DNA of 35,819 nucleotides from a virus. The translations under genes and the position numbers were made by a program. Numbering within the stretch: the first letter of the stretch is position 1; every line of letters starts with the position of its first letter. The DNA lies in IMG/VR virus record IMGVR_UViG_3300042504_001043, positions 1 through 35,819 of that record, one strand, 5' to 3'. A model generated the notes under the pieces. The model did no database searches. It worked only from the letters and a program-made list of their open reading frames with translations, and was not told where the DNA came from. Below, one piece after another: positions 1 to 8,229 of this stretch.

Positions 1-49
1 TACACTCGATCTCGCCCTGGTAGTGGCTCGGGTTGATCGCGTCCTTCAT
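1..49 (-). CDS. DUF3310-like protein, N-terminal fragment (cut by window edge)
   Basis: The ATG at 49-47 overlaps the TGA of the upstream metallophosphoesterase gene (ATGA). The 16 visible residues read MKDAINPSHYQGEIEC, and the N-P-S-H-Y...I-E-C core is the N-terminal signature of the DUF3310 family. That family is found in many phages, is sometimes labelled a nucleotide kinase, and has no firmly established function. Only this N-terminus lies in the window, so length and completeness cannot be judged. The call rests on a short but distinctive motif plus the coupled position at the end of the late array. Confidence 0.6.
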   Translation of the reverse strand, partial: MKDAINPSHYQGEIEC

Positions 50-1242
50 GCCGCCCTCGGGATGGTGATCCATTCGGTCTTCGATGTGGTCGTGCCGCGT
101 TGCACATAGACCGGCATTCGGAACGTGATGCCGTGTTGTGGGTGCGTGATCCAGAGCGCCTGTTGAGCGGGCTCATAGTCGAAGTTGTTCGCGTCGGCGT
201 ATTCGTCATAGCCTTTGAGCGAGCCATTTACGATAAAGCGACTCATGTGAATGTATTGATGCCAATGCCCGAGAAGCATGACGTCGAAGCTCTTGTCAGT
301 CTGGACGTTTCGCGCGCGTTTCTTTTTGTCGCCGCGCGAGATCGGACCGAGCGCGCCGATCATGCCATCGCCGCCCCTAAACTGATCGCCGTGCGTGAGT
401 AGGTATCGCGTCCCGAAGATCTTGTAGTAGGCGTCCGGCCCTTCCGGGATCAGAAACGTCACGCGGCGATCGGCCTCGAAGACTTTCGCGAGCATCTGGT
501 ACAGGAGCCAGTCGAAGTTCGTGTGGTTGCGACGCTTTGCTCGAGGCTTGCGGCTCGTGCGCCCGTGGTTGCCGGTGACGCAGGGAACGAACACCGCACC
601 GAACTCGTCCGCTAGGGTGCGGATGCACCAGGACAGGACACCGACGAGCTCGATCAGCGCGGGCATCGTCGGCATCTCGTTCGTCTCGGATAGCTCCTCG
701 TGAATATCTCCGCTTAAAAGGTCACCGGCCAGGATAAAAACGACGCCTGGATACTTGCCGCCCTGGATATGTTTTCGCAGGAGCTCGATCGCGACCGTGA
801 TGAAGGTGCGCGCTCGATCCTTTGCGATCTCGACGTTGTATTCGTTCACGCCTCCGATCTCGGCGGGACGGACGACCTCGCCGAAGTGCCAGTCGCTCGC
901 GAACAGCGTCGGAACGCCTGCGAACTCTGACACCGGCCTCGAGGGTTTCGTAAGCCAGGACGGAGGGTCGACGGATGCGCGCGAGAGCTTGAAGATCTCA
1001 TCGCGAACGACTGCGTCGTTCAGCATCTTGCCCTCGAGATCTTTGATGTGAGCTCGAGCGGCGCGAAGCTGCTCCTCGAGGGTGTGCGGACGTTGCTCCG
1101 CTCCTTCGATTTTGTCGACGTGCAGACGGATCGTGCCGGAGTTCACTCCGAGAGCGAGAGCCGTCTGTCGCAAGTTGCGGCCGTTTTTTAGCCAGGCTGC
1201 GTGAACAGCCACCGAGTCGAGGTTCTTCTTTGCGGTTGTCAT
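46..1242 (-). CDS. Calcineurin-like metallophosphoesterase with N-terminal HTH region
   Basis: Predicted two-metal phosphoesterase of 398 residues. The metal-ligand blocks of the calcineurin-like fold appear in order: D117-x-H119, G-D174, G-N225-H226, T-H284-G-D and G-H326-x-H328. Residues about 14-42 resemble a small helix-turn-helix of the kind found at the start of phage terminase-like and resolvase-like proteins, followed by a helical stretch to about residue 85. This suggests a DNA-targeting module fused to the enzyme. The substrate is unknown; phage relatives are usually annotated as putative DNA repair or recombination exonuclease-like proteins. It is coupled by ATGA overlaps to the HExxH gene upstream and to the DUF3310 gene downstream. 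The fold is clear, the biological role is not. Confidence 0.85.
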   Translation of the reverse strand: MTTAKKNLDSVAVHAAWLKNGRNLRQTALALGVNSGTIRLHVDKIEGAEQRPHTLEEQLRAARAHIKDLEGKMLNDAVVRDEIFKLSRASVDPPSWLTKPSRPVSEFAGVPTLFASDWHFGEVVRPAEIGGVNEYNVEIAKDRARTFITVAIELLRKHIQGGKYPGVVFILAGDLLSGDIHEELSETNEMPTMPALIELVGVLSWCIRTLADEFGAVFVPCVTGNHGRTSRKPRAKRRNHTNFDWLLYQMLAKVFEADRRVTFLIPEGPDAYYKIFGTRYLLTHGDQFRGGDGMIGALGPISRGDKKKRARNVQTDKSFDVMLLGHWHQYIHMSRFIVNGSLKGYDEYADANNFDYEPAQQALWITHPQHGITFRMPVYVQRGTTTSKTEWITIPRAA

Positions 1243-1535
1243 TCTGTTTTAAAAGTCGTGAGCGCTTGTTGTAAGAGCGCGCCCAGGTTGTCGACGAACG
1301 CCTCGTCGTGAGAGAGATCGTGGTTCATCATGTCCAGGAGTGCGTGACACAGCTCGTGACAGAAGGTCGCCTGGAGCTGCGTCTCGATCGGATCTGCTAG
1401 GAGGTCGATGCGGAGCTTGTCGGGTATCCAGATTCCGACGTTGCCCTTGCCGTGACGCCATTTCGAGCGCGGAATGACGCGGACCTTGATCGTGTGACCG
1501 AGGAGCTGGAACTCCTTCGGGATGCCGGTCGCCAC
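1239..1535 (-). CDS. Small HExxH metallopeptidase-like protein
   Basis: A protein of about 98 residues if it starts at GTG 1535, which lies 5 nt after the TAA of the holin-like gene. An ATG at 1592 in the same frame would give 117 residues but would overlap that gene by 53 nt and add an Arg-rich, unconserved-looking head, so I prefer the GTG. The sequence C-H-E-L-C-H is a zinc-binding HExxH motif, followed about 13 residues later by H-D-E-A-F, which could supply a third ligand. This spacing recalls ImmA/IrrE-type and other minimal phage metallopeptidases. The substrate is unknown. It sits between lysis genes and the metallophosphoesterase, so a late role is inferred. Confidence 0.65.
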   Translation of the reverse strand: MATGIPKEFQLLGHTIKVRVIPRSKWRHGKGNVGIWIPDKLRIDLLADPIETQLQATFCHELCHALLDMMNHDLSHDEAFVDNLGALLQQALTTFKTE

Positions 1536-1539
1536 TAGG

Positions 1540-1767
1540 TTACCGATGCGGGAGCGGTGTCGTCGTAATCGCCCGGAGCGCCAGGTTCGCAATCGACCCG
1601 ACGAGCAGAATAGCCGCGGCGACCTGGGCGCCGAATAGCGTCGTCAGGTGAGCGCCGGAGAGCTCGAGGCCTCCCAGGACGGCGAGCGCGACATTGATCC
1701 AGACCGTCCGTGAGCGAATCGCCCCGCGGAGCCAGTCAAGCGACGTGATCTGCGACTCTTCGGTCAT
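1540..1767 (-). CDS. Small membrane protein, probable holin
   Basis: A 75-residue protein with a charged N-terminal stretch (about residues 1-20) and two hydrophobic segments (about 23-38 and 45-64), ending in a short basic tail. Size, two candidate membrane spans and position directly after the amidase gene fit a class II-type holin, which would form inner-membrane lesions and let the endolysin reach the cell wall. Its start overlaps the end of the amidase gene by 32 nt, a tight coupling common in lysis cassettes. Holins are too divergent for certain recognition by eye. An alternative is an antiholin or another small membrane protein. Confidence 0.6.
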   Translation of the reverse strand: MTEESQITSLDWLRGAIRSRTVWINVALAVLGGLELSGAHLTTLFGAQVAAAILLVGSIANLALRAITTTPLPHR

Positions 1768-2278
1768 TGGCGAATCTCCGTAGTAGGTTGGAAAGAGCGA
1801 CGCAGCACGTCGGACGAAGAGTCCTGATGCGGTCGGCGTGATAGATGAACTCCGGCTCGAGAATCAGCGACGCGCATCGAGTCGCGCGTAGGAAGTAGAG
1901 CGGCCCCTTCGACTTGTCTGCCTGGTAGAAGCCAGGCTTGAGGCCTCGGTCCGGCGCGAAATAATGCGCGAGCATTGCCTGGACCTCGCGCCCAAGCAGG
2001 AGCCCGCTCGAGCTGCCCGGCATATAGAGCGTCTCGCTGCCCTGCCCTGCGTTCTTCGGGCTCGCGTTGAAATGGATTTCGATCGCGAGGTCACTCGAGG
2101 TCGCCCTGGCATTGATCCATCGGACCTTTGCGCCGAGCTCACCAGGCGGGACGACGGTCGCGTCGGGCATAAGCCGAGAGAGCTCCGTCACCCAGGCCTG
2201 CGCTTCGGTGTGTTCCACGAAGCCGCGCCAGGCCGCGCCAGGTGCGCGCGGATGGTGTCCGGCGGATAGGAAAAGCAT
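1736..2278 (-). CDS. N-acetylmuramoyl-L-alanine amidase (endolysin)
   Basis: A 180-residue Amidase_3-type enzyme predicted to cut the amide bond between N-acetylmuramic acid and L-alanine in peptidoglycan. It begins with the family's S-A-G-H-H-P motif (zinc ligand H8), has an acidic residue near position 22-25, then E-I-H69-F-N-A (second zinc histidine) and L-E141-P-E near the C-terminal part (catalytic glutamate). It is a bare catalytic domain with no signal peptide and no cell-wall-binding domain, so release probably depends on the adjacent holin-like protein. The ATG overlaps the upstream stop (TGATG), giving translational coupling within the lysis cassette. Confidence 0.88.
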   Translation of the reverse strand: MLFLSAGHHPRAPGAAWRGFVEHTEAQAWVTELSRLMPDATVVPPGELGAKVRWINARATSSDLAIEIHFNASPKNAGQGSETLYMPGSSSGLLLGREVQAMLAHYFAPDRGLKPGFYQADKSKGPLYFLRATRCASLILEPEFIYHADRIRTLRPTCCVALSNLLRRFANDRRVADHVA

Positions 2279-2538
2279 CAGCGACGAACGAGAGCTCGGT
2301 CGAGCTTGTCCTCAATCGACTTCAGACGCTCTGTCTGGTTCGCAAGCTGCGCCTCGATGACGGCAATTCGCCGATCGGCCTCCGGCTGGATCTTCACTTG
2401 CTCGACGACGTCTATGCGTTTTGAGATGTTCTCCAGACGCTCCGTCATCTGACCGCCCCAGTACACGAGCGCGATCACGAGGGAAATATCGACCAGGAGA
2501 GATCCCGGCGGCACCTTGAGCTTTGCTGCATCAAACAT
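2278..2538 (-). CDS. Single-span membrane protein with coiled coil, lysis-associated
   Basis: The start is set at ATG 2538 because GAGGAA lies 8 nt upstream; that Shine-Dalgarno sequence is inside the last codons of the tail-tip gene. A GTG 18 nt further upstream is possible. The 86-residue product has one hydrophobic segment (about residues 13-30) followed by two heptad-rich, charged stretches likely to form a coiled coil. It precedes the amidase gene and shares its TGATG junction. Position and architecture suggest an accessory lysis function such as an i-spanin-like or holin/antiholin-like protein, but no family is recognisable with certainty. Confidence 0.6.
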   Translation of the reverse strand: MFDAAKLKVPPGSLLVDISLVIALVYWGGQMTERLENISKRIDVVEQVKIQPEADRRIAVIEAQLANQTERLKSIEDKLDRALVRR

Positions 2539-2542
2539 TGAA

Positions 2543-5500
2543 CTATTCCTCGACACTCACAATGGACACCCTCTGGCTGTTGTTGCCAGAGCTGAACTGA
2601 ATCGACCGCGCCGTGATTGCGGCGCGATAGGTGCGATCCGAAAGGCTCGCGTCGTTGTCGGTGTAACTCGCCGAGCCGCTCATGTTTTGAGTCCAGATTC
2701 GCGCGTAGAGATTGCCCGGATACGGCTCGCTGTCGGTCTCATAAGACCAGCTCCCTGTGACGTTTAGGGTTGCAACCTCGGTCTCTGCTCCGCTGCCGAT
2801 CTTTCGGTAGAGCTTGACCGTGGCCGAGATTGAGCCGCTGTCAGTACCCGTCGATGAGCCCTGCATTTGCGTCCAGTTCCCGCTGTACGCATAGCTGACC
2901 GTGACGACTTTCGGGTCGCCGTTGGTGCCGAACGGACCGACGGTGATCTGTGCAGTCGCCGAGAGGTCGCTTGTCTCGCCGCGGTTTGTAAGAGTGCCCG
3001 CCGAAAGCGTTCCGCCGAAATACGCGGAGCCGTTGGTCTTGAGGTAGTAGGTCGCGTTCGCTTCGGTGCAGCTCGAGAGGCTTGCGAAGTACGGCCCGTA
3101 CCATTCGATAAACTGCGAAGAGCTTCCAAACGGCGCGCCGGTGACCTTCATGTAGGAGCCGGTCGTCGTAATCGTGCGGCCGTTGGTGACGTCGACGCGG
3201 AAGCTGTCCGCGGAGTTGCGGATCGTTCCTGCGGTAAGCGTTCCGATGTTTGCCGTGATGCTCGAGAGGTCGGTGACCGAGATCTTTGCGGCCGTTATTG
3301 AGCCCGCGGAAATCTTGTCGGCGGTGACAGCATTTGCAGCGATGTTCGTCGCCGTGATTGCGTTTGCAGCGATCTTGTCGCCGGTAATTGTCGACGCGGT
3401 GATTTTTTCCGCGGTCACCGCTCCGGCGGCGAGCTTCGCCGTCTCGACCGCTCCAGCGGAAATCTTCGCGGCCGTGACAGCGTTGGCCGCAATCGTGTCG
3501 GCTGTGACCGCCCCGGCTGCGATCTTTGCGGTCTCAATCGCTCCGGCGGAGATCTTTACCGCTGTGATCGCGTTCGCGCCGATCTCGTTCGCGGTTACTG
3601 CTCCGGCGGCGATTTTTGCTGTCTCTATAGCACCGGCTGAAATCTTTCCCGCGGTGATCGCATTGGCGGCGATCTCGTTCGCGGTGACCGCGCCTGCTGC
3701 GAGCTTTGCAGTCGTGACCGCACCCGCCGAGATTTCCGAAGCCGTAACGGCGCCCGCTGCGATGTTCGCTGCGGTGATCGTATCGGCTGCGATCTCGTTG
3801 GCGGTAATTGCACCCGCGGCAATTTTTGCGGTGCTTATTGCGCCGTCTGTGATCTGCGTTCCGACGATCTGCCCGGTGAGCTTTGCCGCTGTGATGGATT
3901 CGATCTGCGAGTTTGTAAGCTGGCCGGTGATTTTCGTCGACGCGATCGCTTCGAGCTGTGCGTTTGTAAGCTGGCCGGTGATCTTTGTAGCTGCAATATC
4001 TTGGAGCTGCGCGTTCGTAAGCTGCCCGGATACCTTCGCCGCCGCGACCGCTTGAATCTGTGCGTCGGAGAGCTGCCCGGTAATTTTCGAGGCGGCGAGC
4101 GCGGAGACTTGCGCGTCCTGAAGCTGCCCGGAAATATCGACCGCTGGGACCGCAGTCGTCCAGCCGGAGGCGGTGTAGCGGTACAGCTTCGAGTCCGTCG
4201 TCAGGAATGCCATCCGGCCGACGAAGAGGTTCGTCGATGGAAGCGAGCTGACGATCTCGTAGCCGATTTTGTTCTTTGAGACAGCGAAGGTCGCGGTGTA
4301 GGTGACGCCGTTATAGACCGCCGACAGAGTCAGAGTCCCGACATCGACCGAGAGCGCCGTGATGCGATAGTAGCCCTTCGGCTGACCGCTGACCGGCGAG
4401 TTCGTTGCAGTATTGATCGAGCCGGTGACACCGGAGCCCGCGGTCGCCGAAAGCGTCGCCGAGGCTGTGACATCGGTCGCTCCCTGGTAAACCTTCAGCG
4501 TACCGTCAGCGCCCGAGAAGTCTGGAACGGTGCCGTCCGCGTAGGCGTTGAGCTGGAAGGAGCTCTTCGAGAGCTGAATGTTGACGGCATCGACACCGTT
4601 CGTCCCGTTGGTGCCGTTGGTGCCGTTGATCCCGTTGGTGCCGTTGTTGCCCTGCCGCGCCTTTGTGACGGAGAACACCTTGTCGATCGAGTAGCTCCCG
4701 GCGTAAGTCGCGCGGAAGGCGACCGAGCCGGTGTCGGCGGACATCGCGCTCACCGAGTACGCGCCGGTCGAGGCGTTGATCGAGGCGGTGACGTTGGTCT
4801 GTCCCAGGATCGAGAACGTGCAGACGTTGGTGACGTCCGTCGTGCCGACAAAAACCTTAAAGTCGCCGACCGCAGTCGCGAAGGAGCTGACAGTCCCGGC
4901 GGAGTCTGCCGGTACGGTGACCGCTTCGTTCGTAAGGTAGCCGACCAGGGTCGGCGGTTTCGCGGCGATTGTCACCGAGCTCGAGGTCGTGTTCGGATAC
5001 CAGTCAGAGCGAACGCGAGCGCGGCGAGTCCTGATCCAGTAGTAGCGCGCGGAGGTGTCGTTCGTAACGTGCTGAAAGTCGGACGCGCGACCGTCGAAGA
5101 TCTTCGTCGCGGTTCCGCGATCGTTCGCGATTGAGGCGTAGAGCTCGACCGAGTCATAGGAGGCGGGATCGTTCGGGAGCGTCCAGGCGATGAGCGCGAA
5201 GCCGTCCTGGGCGCTTGCGGTGAGCGAGCTGATCGCAGGAGGCTTGCTGTCCTGGTCTGCCGTTGCGGTCTCCGGCGCCGGGACGAATTGGATGCGAAGG
5301 CACGAGCCCGCGAGAGATCGCTCGGAGATAACGGCAGGGTCCGCGTAGCCCGCCCACGGGTCGTAGTTGTCGTCGTATCTTTTGAGCCCCTCGTTATCGA
5401 GGAACGTCAGGAAGCCGAGATAGGGCTGCGCGATCGGGACCGCGCCGGTATTTGCGACGAATCGGTTCGTTAGATCCGGCGCAGAAACGGCCGAGCCATC

Positions 5501-7807
5501 GAGGAGCAGGAGCATCGAACCCGGACCGCCCGCGCCACCGGCGCCGGGATAGTATTTGTTCGGGTTAGCGTTGTGCATCGGCGGCATGACCGACGAGTTG
5601 CCGGACAAGTTAATCGTCGCCGACGCGCCGGTAGAGAATCCGCGCGAGACTGTGCAAAGGCCAGCGCCTCCTGCTGCGCCGGTTCCACCGGCTGCGCGAA
5701 AGTCGACCCTGTTGCCGCTGACAATGCTCCCGCCAGGACCGCCGCCTGTACCGCGCAGATCAGTCGGGATTCCGGTCAGAGCGTTTCCCGAGACTTGGAG
5801 CTGGAGGTACGGGAAGCTCGCGTGTTTCCCCTGCGTGACGGGAACCGGGAGCGTGAGGAGCTTCGGGTTGCCTGACTTGTAGGCCGCGTGTGCGTCGATG
5901 CCATCCCAGCCGCGCGAGTTGCCGACGTATCCAGGATTCCCAAGCGTTGAGGTCTGCGGGTTGGTGTCGTCCGCGACGCCTGGCAATCCGCCGCCGGTGC
6001 CGTTGATGGTTCCGTTGATCGTCAGGTAGCCTTTCACGCGGAGCTGCACGTTGCCGCTGATATTGATTGTGCAACCCTGCGGGATCGTGAGGTCGCCGTT
6101 GTGGTACCAGATCGAGGCCGCGGCAGTCATGTCCGCGCCGCCTGCGAGCGAATAAGTTCCGACAGCCATCACGCCTGCGGTGATCGTGGCAACACTCGAG
6201 AGCGGCGTCCCGGTTGCCGTGTAGAACGCATCAGGGAGCGCGGTCGTCGCCGTCGTCGGTGAGAGCGCGGAGGCCGGAGAGGTCGAGCCGAAGAGCTCGA
6301 GCTGCACCTGGCCGGTGCGATGGTTGACGGAGATATTCTGGATCTCGAACGCGCGGTCGATGCTCGAGCCGGTCCCGGAGAAGTCGCGGACGCTCGCGTA
6401 CTTCACGCGGACGACGTCACCGACCTCGAGCTTGTTCAGCGAATGGACGACCGTGACGGACATCCGCTCCGGCGGTGAGGCGTAGCGATCACGCAGAGAA
6501 TCGACAAGCTGAAAGAGCAGCGAGTCGGTCGCCCGTCCGCCGTAAAGTCCCTTGAACTTGAGATCGAGAGGGTCCGCACGGCCGTGAATAGAAACGGACG
6601 TCCCGTCGATCAGCGAGGTCGTGCGGGAGTAGTCGGAGCCGGTCCAGTTCCAGGAGATGCGGAAGACATTGTGGACGTCTTCCATGTCGTGCGTGAGCTC
6701 GCCGACCTGAATCGAGTTCGACTCGTCGAGGGTTGCGACGGTTCCCGCGTCCGATAGAACGCGCGCCGCTCGCTTGAGACCGAGAGCGCCGTCTGCGTAA
6801 ACCGGCATGAACATCCCGAGCAGTCGACAGATCTCCTCCTCGAGGAACTTCTTGCCGTCGGTTTTTTTTAGCCCCTCAAATCGAATGATGACGCCACCGT
6901 TTGCGCCGTCCCATACATCCGCGCCGATGCCGGTGAAGTCGGCGAGACGGATCAAAGACGAACTGATCCCGAGGTGCCAGGTCGACGGGAGGGTGACGTT
7001 GTCACCGTAGAGGGTGCCGGTGAGGATGGCGTAGGCGAGCTTGACGGCCGGGAGCTCGAGGTAGACGTACTCCGTCACCTTCTCGCGACGCGCGGCGGGT
7101 GTTGCAGCGTCGACGTCGTACTTGCTCGCGATCGTTCCCAGGACGCCACGAGTGCATCCGGTAAAGGTTGTCGCAGTCTTGCCGGTGTAGCGGATGACCT
7201 CGTCGCGGATCTTGATGTAGCCGACGGTCGAGTTTGCTGCGTCCGAGTAGCTCGAGCCGTGATACACAGTCGAGAAGCCGCTCGTCGAGCTGACGTAGAC
7301 GGTCGTGTCCGTCGCGCTTAAAGACTGCGCGAGGGTTGTCTCGGCAAGCGAAAAGATATCCTTCTTCGCGGAGCGCTGAACGTCCGCGCAGGAGATCGAG
7401 TAGCGCCCGCGGTCGTAGGCCGCCTGGGTGACCTGTTGCGTTCCGACCATGACGAAGTCGTTGAACGAGAGCCCGGCGTAGCCCAGGTAGAAGCGCACCT
7501 GGCGCTGACGGAGACCGACGTCATCGTTGAGTCGTTCGCGGATCTCTGTTGTGAACTCCGCGCCGACGTCGACGACGGAGAACGACGCGGAGCCGATCTC
7601 GCTGCGGCCCTCGATCGGGTTCAATCGCTGCGAGACGATGGACGGTTCCTGGAGCGCGCCTTGCAGGACGGTTCCAGGCACGTCGGCGATACCGCTGTGC
7701 GAGGTGATGTAGATCGAATCGACGGGGTACTCGATCTTGACTACGAACCGCGGCTCTTTAACCGAGGACGTATTGAGTACGTTGAAGACTTCGCCGTCGG
7801 TACGCAT
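2543..7807 (-). CDS. Tail tip / host-specificity protein fused to long repeat fibre
   Basis: A 1754-residue virion protein. Residues 1 to about 540 look like the phage central tail hub region (λ gpJ-like role), including a β-rich segment and a charged K-K-F-L-E-E-E-I stretch typical of tip proteins. Residues about 560-800 are Gly/Thr/Asn-rich; about 845-950 resemble a fibronectin type III domain; near 1050-1070 there is a short collagen-like G-x-N/G-T-N run. Next come five 17-residue repeats (consensus GQLTNAQLEAIAxTKIT, about 1226-1315) and about eighteen 10-residue repeats (AGAITAxKIA, about 1319-1505), then a β-rich C-terminal domain that probably touches the receptor. It overlaps the upstream tail gene by 1 nt (TGATG-type junction). 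Confidence 0.82.
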   Translation of the reverse strand: MRTDGEVFNVLNTSSVKEPRFVVKIEYPVDSIYITSHSGIADVPGTVLQGALQEPSIVSQRLNPIEGRSEIGSASFSVVDVGAEFTTEIRERLNDDVGLRQRQVRFYLGYAGLSFNDFVMVGTQQVTQAAYDRGRYSISCADVQRSAKKDIFSLAETTLAQSLSATDTTVYVSSTSGFSTVYHGSSYSDAANSTVGYIKIRDEVIRYTGKTATTFTGCTRGVLGTIASKYDVDAATPAARREKVTEYVYLELPAVKLAYAILTGTLYGDNVTLPSTWHLGISSSLIRLADFTGIGADVWDGANGGVIIRFEGLKKTDGKKFLEEEICRLLGMFMPVYADGALGLKRAARVLSDAGTVATLDESNSIQVGELTHDMEDVHNVFRISWNWTGSDYSRTTSLIDGTSVSIHGRADPLDLKFKGLYGGRATDSLLFQLVDSLRDRYASPPERMSVTVVHSLNKLEVGDVVRVKYASVRDFSGTGSSIDRAFEIQNISVNHRTGQVQLELFGSTSPASALSPTTATTALPDAFYTATGTPLSSVATITAGVMAVGTYSLAGGADMTAAASIWYHNGDLTIPQGCTINISGNVQLRVKGYLTINGTINGTGGGLPGVADDTNPQTSTLGNPGYVGNSRGWDGIDAHAAYKSGNPKLLTLPVPVTQGKHASFPYLQLQVSGNALTGIPTDLRGTGGGPGGSIVSGNRVDFRAAGGTGAAGGAGLCTVSRGFSTGASATINLSGNSSVMPPMHNANPNKYYPGAGGAGGPGSMLLLLDGSAVSAPDLTNRFVANTGAVPIAQPYLGFLTFLDNEGLKRYDDNYDPWAGYADPAVISERSLAGSCLRIQFVPAPETATADQDSKPPAISSLTASAQDGFALIAWTLPNDPASYDSVELYASIANDRGTATKIFDGRASDFQHVTNDTSARYYWIRTRRARVRSDWYPNTTSSSVTIAAKPPTLVGYLTNEAVTVPADSAGTVSSFATAVGDFKVFVGTTDVTNVCTFSILGQTNVTASINASTGAYSVSAMSADTGSVAFRATYAGSYSIDKVFSVTKARQGNNGTNGINGTNGTNGTNGVDAVNIQLSKSSFQLNAYADGTVPDFSGADGTLKVYQGATDVTASATLSATAGSGVTGSINTATNSPVSGQPKGYYRITALSVDVGTLTLSAVYNGVTYTATFAVSKNKIGYEIVSSLPSTNLFVGRMAFLTTDSKLYRYTASGWTTAVPAVDISGQLQDAQVSALAASKITGQLSDAQIQAVAAAKVSGQLTNAQLQDIAATKITGQLTNAQLEAIASTKITGQLTNSQIESITAAKLTGQIVGTQITDGAISTAKIAAGAITANEIAADTITAANIAAGAVTASEISAGAVTTAKLAAGAVTANEIAANAITAGKISAGAIETAKIAAGAVTANEIGANAITAVKISAGAIETAKIAAGAVTADTIAANAVTAAKISAGAVETAKLAAGAVTAEKITASTITGDKIAANAITATNIAANAVTADKISAGSITAAKISVTDLSSITANIGTLTAGTIRNSADSFRVDVTNGRTITTTGSYMKVTGAPFGSSSQFIEWYGPYFASLSSCTEANATYYLKTNGSAYFGGTLSAGTLTNRGETSDLSATAQITVGPFGTNGDPKVVTVSYAYSGNWTQMQGSSTGTDSGSISATVKLYRKIGSGAETEVATLNVTGSWSYETDSEPYPGNLYARIWTQNMSGSASYTDNDASLSDRTYRAAITARSIQFSSGNNSQRVSIVSVEE

Positions 7808-8229
7808 CAGGCCTCCTCGAGGTCAAAGGTGACGCGCATCGCATCCTCGCTCGGCGAGCTGCCGGTCCCGTCTAGGCGCTCGAGGGTGTACGTCGGCTGC
7901 ACCCGGCGCGCGGTGTACGTCGTGCCAAGCGACGCGACCGTCCCATACGGGGAGAACGTGACGCTCTCCTGGGCCTCGCATGAGTGCAGGAACTCAAGAA
8001 GCGCGGAGAGCTCGCTCGAGCCCTTGACCAGGACGGACACCGACCAGGTCGTCTTTCCGTAGTAGTACAGCGTCTCGGTTTTATCGGAGAGCGTCCGCTG
8101 AATCTCGGAGCCGACCTTGCGCCCGATCGTAAGACCGGCCTCGACGACGCGGAGGTCTAGCGAATACTGATCGCCGGAGCTATGCCCGGCGATGACGGAA
8201 CGCTTTGCGGTGTAGACGACTGCGGTCAT
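7807..8229 (-). CDS. Minor tail protein (tail tip assembly, unassigned family)
   Basis: A 140-residue, β-strand-rich protein between the tape measure and the tail-tip gene. This is the place occupied in siphoviruses by distal tail and tip assembly proteins such as λ gpM/gpL analogues. It lacks obvious catalytic motifs and has no signal peptide or membrane segment. Its start overlaps the tape measure stop (TAATG), and its stop overlaps the start of the tail-tip gene, so the three are translated together. A role as distal tail protein or as an adaptor to the central fibre is inferred from position only. Confidence 0.6.
   Translation of the reverse strand: MTAVVYTAKRSVIAGHSSGDQYSLDLRVVEAGLTIGRKVGSEIQRTLSDKTETLYYYGKTTWSVSVLVKGSSELSALLEFLHSCEAQESVTFSPYGTVASLGTTYTARRVQPTYTLERLDGTGSSPSEDAMRVTFDLEEA

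Noticed and set aside
3290-3850. Regular DNA repeats resembling a CRISPR array
   Set aside because: The repeats are translated 10-residue units with degenerate copies and no constant repeat/spacer alternation; no Cas genes are near.
3174-4055. Long plus-strand open frame, Ala/Val/Phe-rich (293 codons)
   Set aside because: It is the antisense of the 10- and 17-residue repeats of the tail-tip gene. The repeat composition keeps the other strand open; no ribosome site or family pattern supports it.
4600-4665. Independent collagen-like gene
   Set aside because: The G-x-N/G-T-N run is only about 20 residues and lies in frame inside the tail-tip protein.
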